Assembly: GCA_963732655.1 (NCBI GenBank)
Contig: CAVTAI010000005.1
Location: 124,001 to 188,000, forward strand
Direction: 5' to 3'
Length of the DNA stretch: 64,000 nucleotides
Source of the DNA: CAVTWS01 sp963732655
Lineage (GTDB): Bacteria > Actinomycetota > Acidimicrobiia > Acidimicrobiales > SHLQ01
The notes under the pieces are model-generated. The model saw only the letters and a list, made by a program, of their open reading frames with translations, was not told the origin of the DNA and made no database searches. The translations under genes were made by a program, and so were the position numbers. Position 1 is the first letter of the stretch; the number at the start of each line of letters is the position of its first letter. Positions 24,775 through 32,059 of the stretch are shown piece by piece.

Positions 24775-25659
24775 ATGACCAAGGCCGTGAAGCACCTCCT
24801 GCCCTTCCTGCTCGCCTTCTCGTTGGTCGCCGCCTCGTGCGGCGATGACGACGACGACACGACGGCGACGGGCGGTGAAGGCACCGACGAAGCCTCGGAT
24901 GAGTCGGACGAGGGCACCGACGAAGCCTCGGATGAGTCGGACGAGGGCACCGACGAAGCCTCGGATGAGTCGGACGAGGGCACCGACGAAGCCTCGGATG
25001 AGTCGGACGAGGGCACCGACGAAGCCTCGGATGAGTCGGACGAGAGCACCGACGATGCCGGGGGTTCCGGCGGGGGCATTTGTGATGCCGAGGATGCGGT
25101 CCAGTCGCTCAGCGACGAGTTCAACAGCAACGCCAGCGACTTCCCGGACCGTGAGTTCTTCGAGGATCTCCAGGGTGTCGTCGAGGAACTGCAGGACGCC
25201 GACAACGGTGATCTCTCGGGCACCCTCGACACCTTGCACGGTGGCTTGGGTGAGCTGGCTGACATCGTCGACGAAGCGGACGGTGACGAGGATGTGGCCG
25301 ACCAGCTGGCCTCGGAGTGGGAAGGCTCCGAGGACTTCGGCAACGCGGTGATCGAGTTCGGGCAGTACGCGTTCGACGAGTGCGGCGTCGGTCCCGACAA
25401 CACCGCGAGCACCGAGACCACTATCGCGATCGCGGATGTCGAGGTCGGCGACCCGACCGAGCCACCAGCGACCGACGACCCGAGCTTCGAGGCCCTCGCC
25501 GATGAGTGCTTCGCCGGCGACGGCGCCGCATGTGACGAGCTGTACTTCGCCACGCCGATCGACTCTGTCGAGGAGGCCTATGGTGCGACCTGTGGCGGTC
25601 GAGTCGACAACCCGCAGGCCGGGTTCTGTGCCCAGCTCCTGAGCGAGACCTCAGGCTGA
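24775..25659 (+). CDS. Lipoprotein with acidic 11-residue repeats
   Basis: A 294-residue protein with a lipoprotein signal, LLAFSLVAASC, placing the lipid-modified cysteine at residue 22, then GDDDDD. Residues 36-90 consist of five exact copies of GTDEASDESDE. A helical domain follows (AVQSLSDEFNSNASDF, FFEDLQGVVEELQD) with scattered cysteines (ICDAE, DECGVG, DECFAG, ACDEL, ATCGG) that may pair outside the cell. The acidic repeat is probably a flexible spacer or cation-binding arm holding the C-terminal domain away from the membrane. No family recognised. The gene starts 109 bases after the Mau-like operon with its own promoter. Confidence 0.75.
   Translation: MTKAVKHLLPFLLAFSLVAASCGDDDDDTTATGGEGTDEASDESDEGTDEASDESDEGTDEASDESDEGTDEASDESDEGTDEASDESDESTDDAGGSGGGICDAEDAVQSLSDEFNSNASDFPDREFFEDLQGVVEELQDADNGDLSGTLDTLHGGLGELADIVDEADGDEDVADQLASEWEGSEDFGNAVIEFGQYAFDECGVGPDNTASTETTIAIADVEVGDPTEPPATDDPSFEALADECFAGDGAACDELYFATPIDSVEEAYGATCGGRVDNPQAGFCAQLLSETSG
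24880..25044 (+). repeat. Five perfect tandem copies of a 33-bp unit
   Basis: Units start at 24880, 24913, 24946, 24979 and 25012 and are identical at the nucleotide level, including third codon positions; a diverged sixth unit begins at 25045. Each encodes GTDEASDESDE in frame. Exact identity at synonymous sites points to recent expansion or ongoing slippage. Confidence 0.95.
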
Positions 25660-25660
25660 C

Positions 25661-27019
25661 ATGGCCGTCCGGTTCGTGATCATCGGGGGTGGACCCGCGG
25701 GGAACACCGCGGCGACCTACGCGGCACGTTTCGGTGCCGAGGTCACCGTCATCGAACGTGATGTCATCGGCGGTGCCGCTCACCTCTGGGACTGCATCCC
25801 GTCGAAGGCGATGATCGCCACGGGGGCGGCCATGTCCTTCGTCGGGCGGAGCGAGGGGATGGGGCTCGACAGCAACCGGGCCACGGTCGACCTCGAGGGG
25901 CTCCATGAGCGGTTGCGAGCCATCGAGGCCCGTCTCGAGCGGTCGGTCACCGGCCTCTTGGAGAGCCAGAACGTGCGGATGGTTCGCGGCACGGCCACGC
26001 TGAAGTCGGCGAACCAGGTGATGGTCGACACCGGCGATGGCATCGAGGAAGTGGGCGCCGATCACATCGTCATCGCCACCGGCAGCCGGCCCCGTATCCC
26101 GGAGTTCGCCGTGCTCGACGGCGAGCGGGTGCTCTCCACCCGCGATGCCTACCCACCCAAGGAACTGCCCCAGCGCCTGGTCGTCATCGGGTCCGGGGTG
26201 ACCGGCGTCGAGTTCGTGCACATGTTCAAGTCGTTCGGGAGCGATGTCACGCTGGTAGTGAGCCGCCAGCAGGTGCTGCCCGGAAAGGATCCCGAGGTGG
26301 CGGCGGCGCTCGAGGACGACTTCCTCCGCCGGGGTGTCAAGCTGCTCAAGGGCGCTCGCGCCACGGCCATCGAACGGACGGCTGATGGTGTCGTCGTCCG
26401 CTGTGATGATGGGCGCGTCGTCGAAGGAACCCACAGCGTCCTGGCGATCGGTTCCGTGCCGAACACCGAGGGCCTCGGTCTGGAGGCGGCCGGAGTCGAG
26501 ATGGTGAACGGGTACGTCCAGGTCGACCACAATTGTCGATCGACCGTGCCGAGCATCTATGCCGCTGGCGACGTGTCGGGCAAGTTGCCGCTGTCGTCGG
26601 TCGCGTCGATGCAGGGACGCAAGATCGCCGAGCACGCCATGGGCATGCACAAACGGGCGCATCGCCACCTCGACTACGACAAGGCGGCGTCGGCCATCTT
26701 CACCGAGCCGGAGATCGCCGATGTCGGTCTGGCCGAGGTCGACGCCTTCGCCGAAGGTCGCAAGATCCGGGTCACCAAGGTGCCGTTCTCGGTGTCGGCC
26801 AAGGCGCTCATCAACGATGATCCGCGCGGCTTCGTGAAGATCATCTCCGACCCGGCGACCGGCGTCGTGCTGGGCGGATCGATCGTCGGCGGTCAGGCCG
26901 CCGAGCTGATCTCGGTGCTGGCCGTGGCCGTCACCAACGGCCTCACGGTGCAGGACATCCACGAGAGCCTCCTGGTGCACCCCACCCTCGCCGAAGCGCT
27001 CACCGAAGCGGCCGAGTAG
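25661..27019 (+). CDS. LpdA-type NAD(P)H quinone reductase / flavoprotein disulfide reductase
   Basis: A 452-residue class I flavoprotein oxidoreductase: FAD motif VIIGGGPAGNTAA (residues 6-18), NAD(P) motif VVIGSGVTGVEFVHMF, second FAD strand IYAAGDVSG and C-terminal HPTLAEAL. The disulfide region reads IGGAAHLWDCIPSK. Cys45 is present but the first cysteine of CxxxxC is Ala40, so lipoamide-type thiol chemistry is not expected. This matches the mycobacterial LpdA (Rv3303c) branch, which reduces quinones with NAD(P)H. The gene stands alone 1 base after the lipoprotein stop and before an 8-bp repeat tract. Confidence 0.88.
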   Translation: MAVRFVIIGGGPAGNTAATYAARFGAEVTVIERDVIGGAAHLWDCIPSKAMIATGAAMSFVGRSEGMGLDSNRATVDLEGLHERLRAIEARLERSVTGLLESQNVRMVRGTATLKSANQVMVDTGDGIEEVGADHIVIATGSRPRIPEFAVLDGERVLSTRDAYPPKELPQRLVVIGSGVTGVEFVHMFKSFGSDVTLVVSRQQVLPGKDPEVAAALEDDFLRRGVKLLKGARATAIERTADGVVVRCDDGRVVEGTHSVLAIGSVPNTEGLGLEAAGVEMVNGYVQVDHNCRSTVPSIYAAGDVSGKLPLSSVASMQGRKIAEHAMGMHKRAHRHLDYDKAASAIFTEPEIADVGLAEVDAFAEGRKIRVTKVPFSVSAKALINDDPRGFVKIISDPATGVVLGGSIVGGQAAELISVLAVAVTNGLTVQDIHESLLVHPTLAEALTEAAE

Positions 27020-27025
27020 ACGTAT

Positions 27026-27063
27026 TGATGCAGTGATGCAGTGATGCAGTGATGCAGTGATGC
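27026..27063 (+). repeat. Tandem 8-bp repeat TGATGCAG, 4.75 copies
   Basis: Four full units at 27026-27057 and a partial fifth lie between the LpdA stop and the -10 box of the antitoxin gene. The unit is not a multiple of three and lies in noncoding sequence, so length change would alter promoter spacing or operator number rather than a protein. Confidence 0.9.
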
Positions 27064-27072
27064 GTCGGTTGA

Positions 27073-27078
27073 TACGTT
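27073..27078 (+). promoter_or_regulatory. Candidate -10 box TACGTT for the antitoxin gene
   Basis: TACGTT ends six bases before the GTG at 27085 and starts ten bases after the 8-bp repeat tract. No ribosome-binding site is visible, consistent with a leaderless message. Confidence 0.45.
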
Positions 27079-27084
27079 GGAGTC

Positions 27085-27309
27085 GTGCGCACGACCGTCG
27101 ACCTTCGCCCGGACCTGCACCGCCGCGCGTTGGCTCTCGCCCGTGACTCTCGCCGCACGCTGAGTGCCACGATCAACGACCTGCTGAGCCGGGTGCTCGA
27201 GGCCGACGGTCCGCCTCAGCAGCGCGTCAGCGAGGCGACCGGACTTCACACCGTGCGGCTCGGCCGGCCGGTCGCAGCCGAGGAAGTCCGCGAACTCGCG
27301 GACGAATGA
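27085..27309 (+). CDS. Ribbon-helix-helix antitoxin, VapB-like
   Basis: A 74-residue protein: MRTTVDLRPDLHRRALALAR forms a strand followed by helix, then RRTLSATINDLLSRVLEADG gives the second helix of a ribbon-helix-helix fold, and a charged C-terminal tail (EEVRELADE) of the sort that binds a toxin. Its stop overlaps an ATG that opens with MTLVDANVLIA, the N terminus of a PIN-domain VapC toxin. The toxin stops being recognisable after a dozen codons, so the antitoxin is orphaned. The 8-bp repeats upstream may be or may include its operators. Confidence 0.75.
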   Translation: MRTTVDLRPDLHRRALALARDSRRTLSATINDLLSRVLEADGPPQQRVSEATGLHTVRLGRPVAAEEVRELADE

Positions 27310-27379
27310 CCCTGGTCGATGCCAACGTGCTCATCGCCCGCCGCGCACCCCGATGTCGTCGACGTGATCGGAACCGACG
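27306..27379 (+). pseudogene. Truncated VapC (PIN-domain) toxin remnant
   Basis: The ATG overlaps the antitoxin stop (ATGA). The first codons read MTLVDANVLIA, which contains the first catalytic aspartate of PIN RNases. Then the frame becomes non-PIN-like, and the adjacent frame reads HPDVVDVIGTDVS and stops at 27387. The convergent carboxylase gene ends at 27380, leaving no space for the usual roughly 130-residue toxin. The remaining acidic residues of the active site are absent, so it cannot be active. Confidence 0.7.
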
Positions 27380-29137
27380 TCAGCTGATGACGGCGACGAT
27401 GTCGCCGCTGCCCACCGACTGGCCCACTTCGACGCGGACCTCGCTGAGCGTGCCCGCCTTCTCGGCGGCGATGTTGTTCTCCATCTTCATGGCCTCCAGG
27501 ACGACGATGGTGTCACCGACGGCGACCTCCTGGCCGACCTCGACCGCGATCTTCACGATGGTTCCCTGCATGGGAACCGTGACCTGACCGCTGCCCGAAC
27601 CGCCGCCGGCTCCGCTGCCGCTTCCCGAGCGTTTGGGTCGAGTGCCGCCCGTTGGCGTGGCGGCGTTTCCTGCGCTCTTCGGCACCCACATGGTCACCGA
27701 GAAGCGTTTGCCGTTGACCTCGACATCGACCTCACGTTTGACCTTGGCCTCGCCGTCTTCGGCGGGCGCGGGCGCAGTCGGTGCGGAGACACCCGACAGG
27801 TCGAGGACGGTCTCGACCCACTTCGTGCTGTGCTCGACGGCGGCGAAATCTGGGTGCTCGAGGATGGCCAGATCGGCGGGGATCGTGGTGGCGACGCCCT
27901 CGACCTTCATCTCCTTCAGTGCCCGGATGGCCCGGTGGCGAGCGCGCTCGCGATCGGCGCCCCAGACGACGAGCTTGCCCACCAGGTTGTCGTAGTACTG
28001 GCTGATCTCGTCGCCGGCTTCGTATCCGCCGTCCCAGCGGGTGCCGTATCCGTCGGCCACCGACAACGCCGTGATGCGACCGGGCGAGGGGCGGAAGGCG
28101 CCGCCCGCGGGATCCTCGGCGTTGATGCGGATCTCGATGGCGTGGCCGGTGATGACGATGTCGTCCTGGGCGAACGGCAACGGCTCGCCGGCGGCGACGC
28201 GGATCTGGAGCTCGACGAGGTCGAGGCCGGTGATCAGCTCGGTGGCCGGGTGCTCGACCTGGAGGCGGGTGTTCATCTCGAGGTAGTGGAACTCGCCGTC
28301 CTCGTAGAGGAACTCGACGGTGCCGGCGTTCACGTAGCCGCACCCCTGGGCCACCTTGACGGCCGCCTCGCCCATGGCTTGCAGGGTCGCCGGAGCGATG
28401 CCGGGAGCCGGAGCCTCCTCGATCAGCTTCTGGTGGCGGCGCTGCGCCGAGCAGTCTCGGGTGCCGAGGTAGACGCAGTTGCCGTGGCGGTCGGCGAGGA
28501 CCTGGACCTCTACGTGGCGCGGCTTGGTCAGGTAGCGCTCCATGTAGATCTCGTCACGGCCGAAGTACGACTTCGCCTCGCGCTGGGCAGAGTCGATGGC
28601 GTCGACGATCGACGCTTCGTCGAGAACGACCTTCATGCCGCGACCGCCGCCGCCGTAGGCGGCCTTGATGGCGATGGGGTAGCCGTGCTCGGCACCGAAG
28701 GCGCGGACCTGGGTGGGTTCGGTGATGAAGTCGGTGGTGCCGGGCACGCCGTGCACGCCCTCCTTCTCGGCGGCGTGGCGGGCCGAGATCTTGTCGCCCA
28801 TGATCTCGATCGCCGCCGGCGGCGGACCGATGAAGACGACACCGAGGTCGGTGATGGCTCGGGCGAAGTCGGCATTCTCGGAGAAGAAGCCGTAGCCCGG
28901 GTGAACAGCCTCGGCGCCGCTGCGGGTGATGGCGTCGAGGATGGCCTTCGTATTGAGGTAGCTCTCGGCGGCCGTCTGCCCACCGAGCGCGTAGGCCTCG
29001 TCGGCCAGGCGCACGTGGAGGGCGTTGCGGTCGAGCTCGGAGTACACCGCCACGGTGGCGATGCCCATCTCCTGGCAGGCACGGATGACACGGACAGCGA
29101 TTTCGCCCCGGTTGGCGATCAGGATCTTCGAGAACAC
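27380..29137 (-). CDS. Acyl-CoA carboxylase alpha subunit (biotin carboxylase + BCCP)
   Basis: A GTG at 29137 starts a 585-residue protein with FSKILIANRGEIAVRVIRAC. Biotin carboxylase features are HPGYGFFSENADFA, KAAYGGGGRGMK (ATP-grasp glycine loop), RDCSAQRRHQKLIEEAPAP and EMNTRLQVEH. A Gly/Ser-rich linker follows, then a biotin-carrier domain with EAMKMEN, the biotinylated lysine being K551. This is the actinobacterial AccA1/A3-type fusion that carboxylates acetyl-, propionyl- or longer acyl-CoA with a separate beta subunit, not seen here. The biotin ligase gene is divergent from it, which fits shared biotin use. Confidence 0.93.
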   Translation of the reverse strand: MFSKILIANRGEIAVRVIRACQEMGIATVAVYSELDRNALHVRLADEAYALGGQTAAESYLNTKAILDAITRSGAEAVHPGYGFFSENADFARAITDLGVVFIGPPPAAIEIMGDKISARHAAEKEGVHGVPGTTDFITEPTQVRAFGAEHGYPIAIKAAYGGGGRGMKVVLDEASIVDAIDSAQREAKSYFGRDEIYMERYLTKPRHVEVQVLADRHGNCVYLGTRDCSAQRRHQKLIEEAPAPGIAPATLQAMGEAAVKVAQGCGYVNAGTVEFLYEDGEFHYLEMNTRLQVEHPATELITGLDLVELQIRVAAGEPLPFAQDDIVITGHAIEIRINAEDPAGGAFRPSPGRITALSVADGYGTRWDGGYEAGDEISQYYDNLVGKLVVWGADRERARHRAIRALKEMKVEGVATTIPADLAILEHPDFAAVEHSTKWVETVLDLSGVSAPTAPAPAEDGEAKVKREVDVEVNGKRFSVTMWVPKSAGNAATPTGGTRPKRSGSGSGAGGGSGSGQVTVPMQGTIVKIAVEVGQEVAVGDTIVVLEAMKMENNIAAEKAGTLSEVRVEVGQSVGSGDIVAVIS

Positions 29138-29250
29138 GGCGCCTATCGTGGCAGACCAGCAGCGCCGAGCGTGAATGCGGGCGCTCGGCGATCGACGGAT
29201 CGAGCGAGGTGGGCCGGCTGAATGGGCGACCAACACGGGAAGGACGCGAC

Positions 29251-30040
29251 GTGACGTCGTTCGATGAAGCCGACGCCCGGCGGCGCCGACACGGGCACCG
29301 GTTCGCCCAGGTCGATCACGTGACCGTGACCGGCTCCACGAACGCCGACCTCCTCCGTCGTGAGCGTTCGCGGTCGGAACGGGGGGCGGAGCCGGGCGAG
29401 TGGACGCTCGTGGCCGACCATCAGACGGCGGGCCGCGGCCGCCTGGATCACACGTGGGAGGACGAGCCGGCCGCCTCGCTTCTCGTCTCGGTCCTGATCC
29501 GGCCCCGCGGTGACCTCCAGAGGAACGAGCACGGCATCGGTGCGGTGGTCGGGCTCGCCGCGCTCGACGCCGTCCATGGCGCCGGCGCCACCGACGTCGG
29601 CCTCAAGTGGCCCAACGATCTCGTGGTCCCCGACGGCAGGAAGCTGGCCGGCATCTTGCTCGAAGTCGGTGGCGGGCGCCTCGGGGATCACCGCGGTCGT
29701 GGCGGGCGTCGGGTGCAACGTCAGGTGGTCGGGGGTCCTTCCCGAGGGTGCGGTCGACCTGGCCCATCTCGGCGCTTCGACCGACCGCACCGACCTCCTG
29801 GTGCAGTTCCTCGATCGGCTGGAGACGTGGCTGGCCGCCGATCCGGTGCGCGTCCGCGAGGCGCAGCGGCGCGGGTGTTTGACCCTCGGGCAACGGGTAC
29901 GGGTCGACTCGTTCGACCGCTCGGTGGTCGGCCGGGCCGAAGACATCTCCGACGACGGCGCTCTTCTCGTCCGCGACGACGACGGGCAGCGTCACGCGAT
30001 CCGCGTCGGCGATGTCACGAGTCTGCGGGAAAGCCGCTGA
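29251..30040 (+). CDS. birA: Biotin--[acetyl-CoA carboxylase] ligase, frameshifted
   Basis: The GTG at 29251 follows a GGAAGG ribosome-binding site. The first frame has the catalytic DHQTAGRGRLDHTWE, SLLVSVLIRP and KWPNDLVV, through KLAGILLEV. From 29693 the coding sequence is in the next frame, reading AVVAGVGCNV and the C-terminal SH3-like domain (GQRVRVDSF, GRAEDISDDGALLV) to the stop. Skipping one base at CCGCG (29691-29695) yields a 262-residue protein. There is no N-terminal DNA-binding domain, so this is a monofunctional ligase as usual in actinobacteria. As an essential enzyme next to its substrate gene, it is a poor candidate for a true pseudogene. Confidence 0.8.
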
Positions 30041-30950
30041 CCCCGACCAGCTGCTCGGAGAGCGCCCACAACCGCCGGGCGCTCGCCTCGTTACGGGCCC
30101 ACGGAGCATGCTGGTCGGTGACGGCACAGTCGGAAAGGTAGGCGCCGCCGTGGCCGTCGAGCTCGGGCGCCACGCACGCCCACACGGAGGTGGCGGCACC
30201 GGCGCCCACCGACTTGTAGGCGGGGAGTCCACCGGATGGGCCTTTCGACGCCCGCTCCTTGAGCTCGGCGTAGTCGGCAGGCCCCATGTGCCGGCCGAGG
30301 TCGGTGGCGATCATGCCCGGGTGCAGCGAATATGCCTGCACACCCCGGTCGGCGTAGCGCCGGTTGAGTTCGACGGCGAACAAGATGTTGGCCGTCTTCG
30401 ACTGCCCGTAGGAGCCCCATTTCGTGTACTCGCGCCCCTCGTAGTTGGGGTCGTCCCACACGATGTCGCTGCCCATGTGGCCGCCCGAGCTCACGTTGAC
30501 GATCCGCGCCGGCGCACCCGCGAGCACGGCGCCGATCGCATGGCCGGTGAACACGAAGTGGCCCAGGTGGTTGGTGCCGAACTGGAGTTCGAAGCCATCG
30601 GCCGTGCGGGCGAACGGTGTAGCCATCACGCCGGCGTTGTTGACGAGGTACTGGATCGAGCGGAACCGGTCGGCCGCCACGGCCCCGGCCCGCCGGCAAG
30701 ACGCCAGATCGGTGAGGTCGAGCGTCAGCGTGTGAACCGACGCCCCGGGGACGGCCTCGGCGATGGTGAGCTCGGCGACGTCGAGCTTGCCCGGATCGCG
30801 GCCGGCGACGACAACGGTGGCGCCGGCGGCGGCCAGGGCCCGGGCGGTCTCGATCCCGATCCCGCCCGTTCCGCCGGTCACGACCGCGGTGTGGTTGGTC
30901 AGATCCCGGCCGGCCAGGACCTCGTCGGCGGTCGTCGCGGCATCGAACAT
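30015..30950 (-). CDS. SDR oxidoreductase (retinol-dehydrogenase/WWOX-like)
   Basis: The ATG at 30950 follows GGAG; 311 residues beginning MFDAATTADEVLAGRDLTNH. Motifs are TGGTGGIGIETARALA (cofactor), NNAGVMATPF, NVSSGGHM and the catalytic YGQSKTAN. SLHPGMIATDLGRHM follows the usual PG motif. It belongs to the atypical SDR group that includes retinol dehydrogenase and light-dependent protochlorophyllide reductase homologues; NADP preference is suggested by AGRDPGK. It converges on birA, overlapping by 26 bases, and follows the class IV aminotransferase at 35 bases. Substrate unknown. Confidence 0.82.
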   Translation of the reverse strand: MFDAATTADEVLAGRDLTNHTAVVTGGTGGIGIETARALAAAGATVVVAGRDPGKLDVAELTIAEAVPGASVHTLTLDLTDLASCRRAGAVAADRFRSIQYLVNNAGVMATPFARTADGFELQFGTNHLGHFVFTGHAIGAVLAGAPARIVNVSSGGHMGSDIVWDDPNYEGREYTKWGSYGQSKTANILFAVELNRRYADRGVQAYSLHPGMIATDLGRHMGPADYAELKERASKGPSGGLPAYKSVGAGAATSVWACVAPELDGHGGAYLSDCAVTDQHAPWARNEASARRLWALSEQLVGVSGFPADS

Positions 30951-30985
30951 CAGAGGCTCCCGAAGGGGTGAGTGGCGAACAGGTG

Positions 30986-31871
30986 TCAGGGGTCGAGATC
31001 CATGGCCATCAAGGTCATCAACGCCTCCGCTGCCGCCGCGGTCCGGGGCCCCGGAGCGGCGGCGAGGGGCCGGCCGTCGATGTGGGCGATGGCCTGGACA
31101 TCGCGGCATGGTCGACGTGAGGAACGCCTCGGTGGCCCGGCCCAGATCGAGCTGGCTGACGAGACGCTCCTGCGCGTCGGCCAGTTCGACGACCAACTGA
31201 CGAGTGACGCCATCCAGGCATCCGGACGCCAGATGCGGCGTGACCAGGGTGTCGTCGACGACGAGGAAGAGGTTCGAACCCGTGCCCTCGCACACCTCGC
31301 CGGCCGTGTTGAGGAACAGCGCCTCCCCGGCCCCTTCCCGGTGCGCTTCGGCCAGCGCGATGACGTTCTCGGCGTACGACGTGCTCTTCACCCCGGTGAG
31401 GGCCCCGTGCTCGTTGCGGCGCCACGGCACCACGACGGCATCGGTGACCCCAGGCGACGCGGCGCCGCCGGACGTGGCGATGACGACGGTGCACGGTCCG
31501 TGCCCACGCGCCGACCCGAGGGGTCCGACCCCGCCGGTCAAGGTGATGCGGAGGCGATCGTGGGCCGAAGGGTTGGCCGTCACCGTGTCGCGAACGGCCC
31601 GGGCCAGCATTGTCTCGTCGACCGTCGGGAGGCCCATGGCCCCCGCCGACCGGGTGAGGCGGCGGAGGTGTCGGGTGAGGGCGAAGGGCTGGCCGCTGAC
31701 GATGCGGACCGTCTCGAACACGGCGTCGCCCGCGACCAGTCCGTGATCGAGGGCCGAGATCGTCGCCTCGGCGGCGGGGGTCAACGCGCCGTTGAGCCAC
31801 ACCACCTGCGGAGCGGTCTCGTCGGCTGTCGGCGTGTCGGGGGAGTCAGCCACCGGCGTATCGTCGCACAC
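30986..31871 (-). CDS. Class IV aminotransferase (PabC/BCAT fold), frameshifted
   Basis: The GTG at 31871 opens a frame with VWLNGALTPAAEATISALDH and GLVAGDAVFETVR. VKSTSYAENVIAL contains the PLP lysine of the KxxSY-type motif, and EALFLNTAGEVCEGTGSNLFLV and TRQLVVELA follow. After EAFLTSTM the frame changes at about 31100-31112, continuing as RDVQAIAHIDGRPLAAAPGP to the stop at 30986. Removing one base at CGCGG (31102-31106) gives an intact 294-residue protein. Likely activities are aminodeoxychorismate lyase or a D-/branched-chain amino acid aminotransferase; the sequence does not settle it. The shared upstream region with the LCP gene holds four tandem hairpin repeats. Confidence 0.75.
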
Positions 31872-31878
31872 TCGTCAC

Positions 31879-32002
31879 GGCCGCCCAACCGGGGCGGCCC
31901 CGACGGTTAGGCCGCTCAACTGGGGCGGCCCCGAGGGTACGGCCGCCCAACCGGGGCGGCCCCGACGGTTAGGCCGCCCAACCGGGGCGGCCCCGAGGGT
32001 GG
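31879..32002. repeat. Four tandem 31-bp units, each a hairpin, between divergent genes
   Basis: Units start at 31879, 31910, 31941 and 31972. Each contains CCGCCCAACCGGGGCGG, a self-complementary element (CCGCCC pairing with GGGCGG); the second copy has two changes. Unit ends alternate between a GACGGTTA and a GAGGGT type. The array occupies most of the 188-base gap between the aminotransferase start at 31871 and the LCP start at 32060. Confidence 0.95.
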
Positions 32003-32045
32003 CGGTACCGGGTCGGGGCGCGGCCGGGGTGTCCAGGGGGACCGA

Positions 32046-32051
32046 TAGGCT
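32046..32051 (+). promoter_or_regulatory. Leaderless -10 box TAGGCT for the LCP gene
   Basis: TAGGCT ends eight bases before the ATG at 32060, selecting that start over an upstream in-frame TTG at 32051. The 31-bp repeat array ends 43 bases upstream of the box. Confidence 0.55.
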
Positions 32052-32059
32052 TGCTGGCC

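Noticed and set aside
27306..27587. A 93-residue frame starting at the toxin ATG, read as a full toxin
   Set aside because: After the first dozen codons it is antisense to the carboxylase C terminus and has no PIN-domain residues.
31879..32002. CRISPR-like array
   Set aside because: Units are contiguous with no variable spacers and there are no cas genes; it is a simple tandem repeat.
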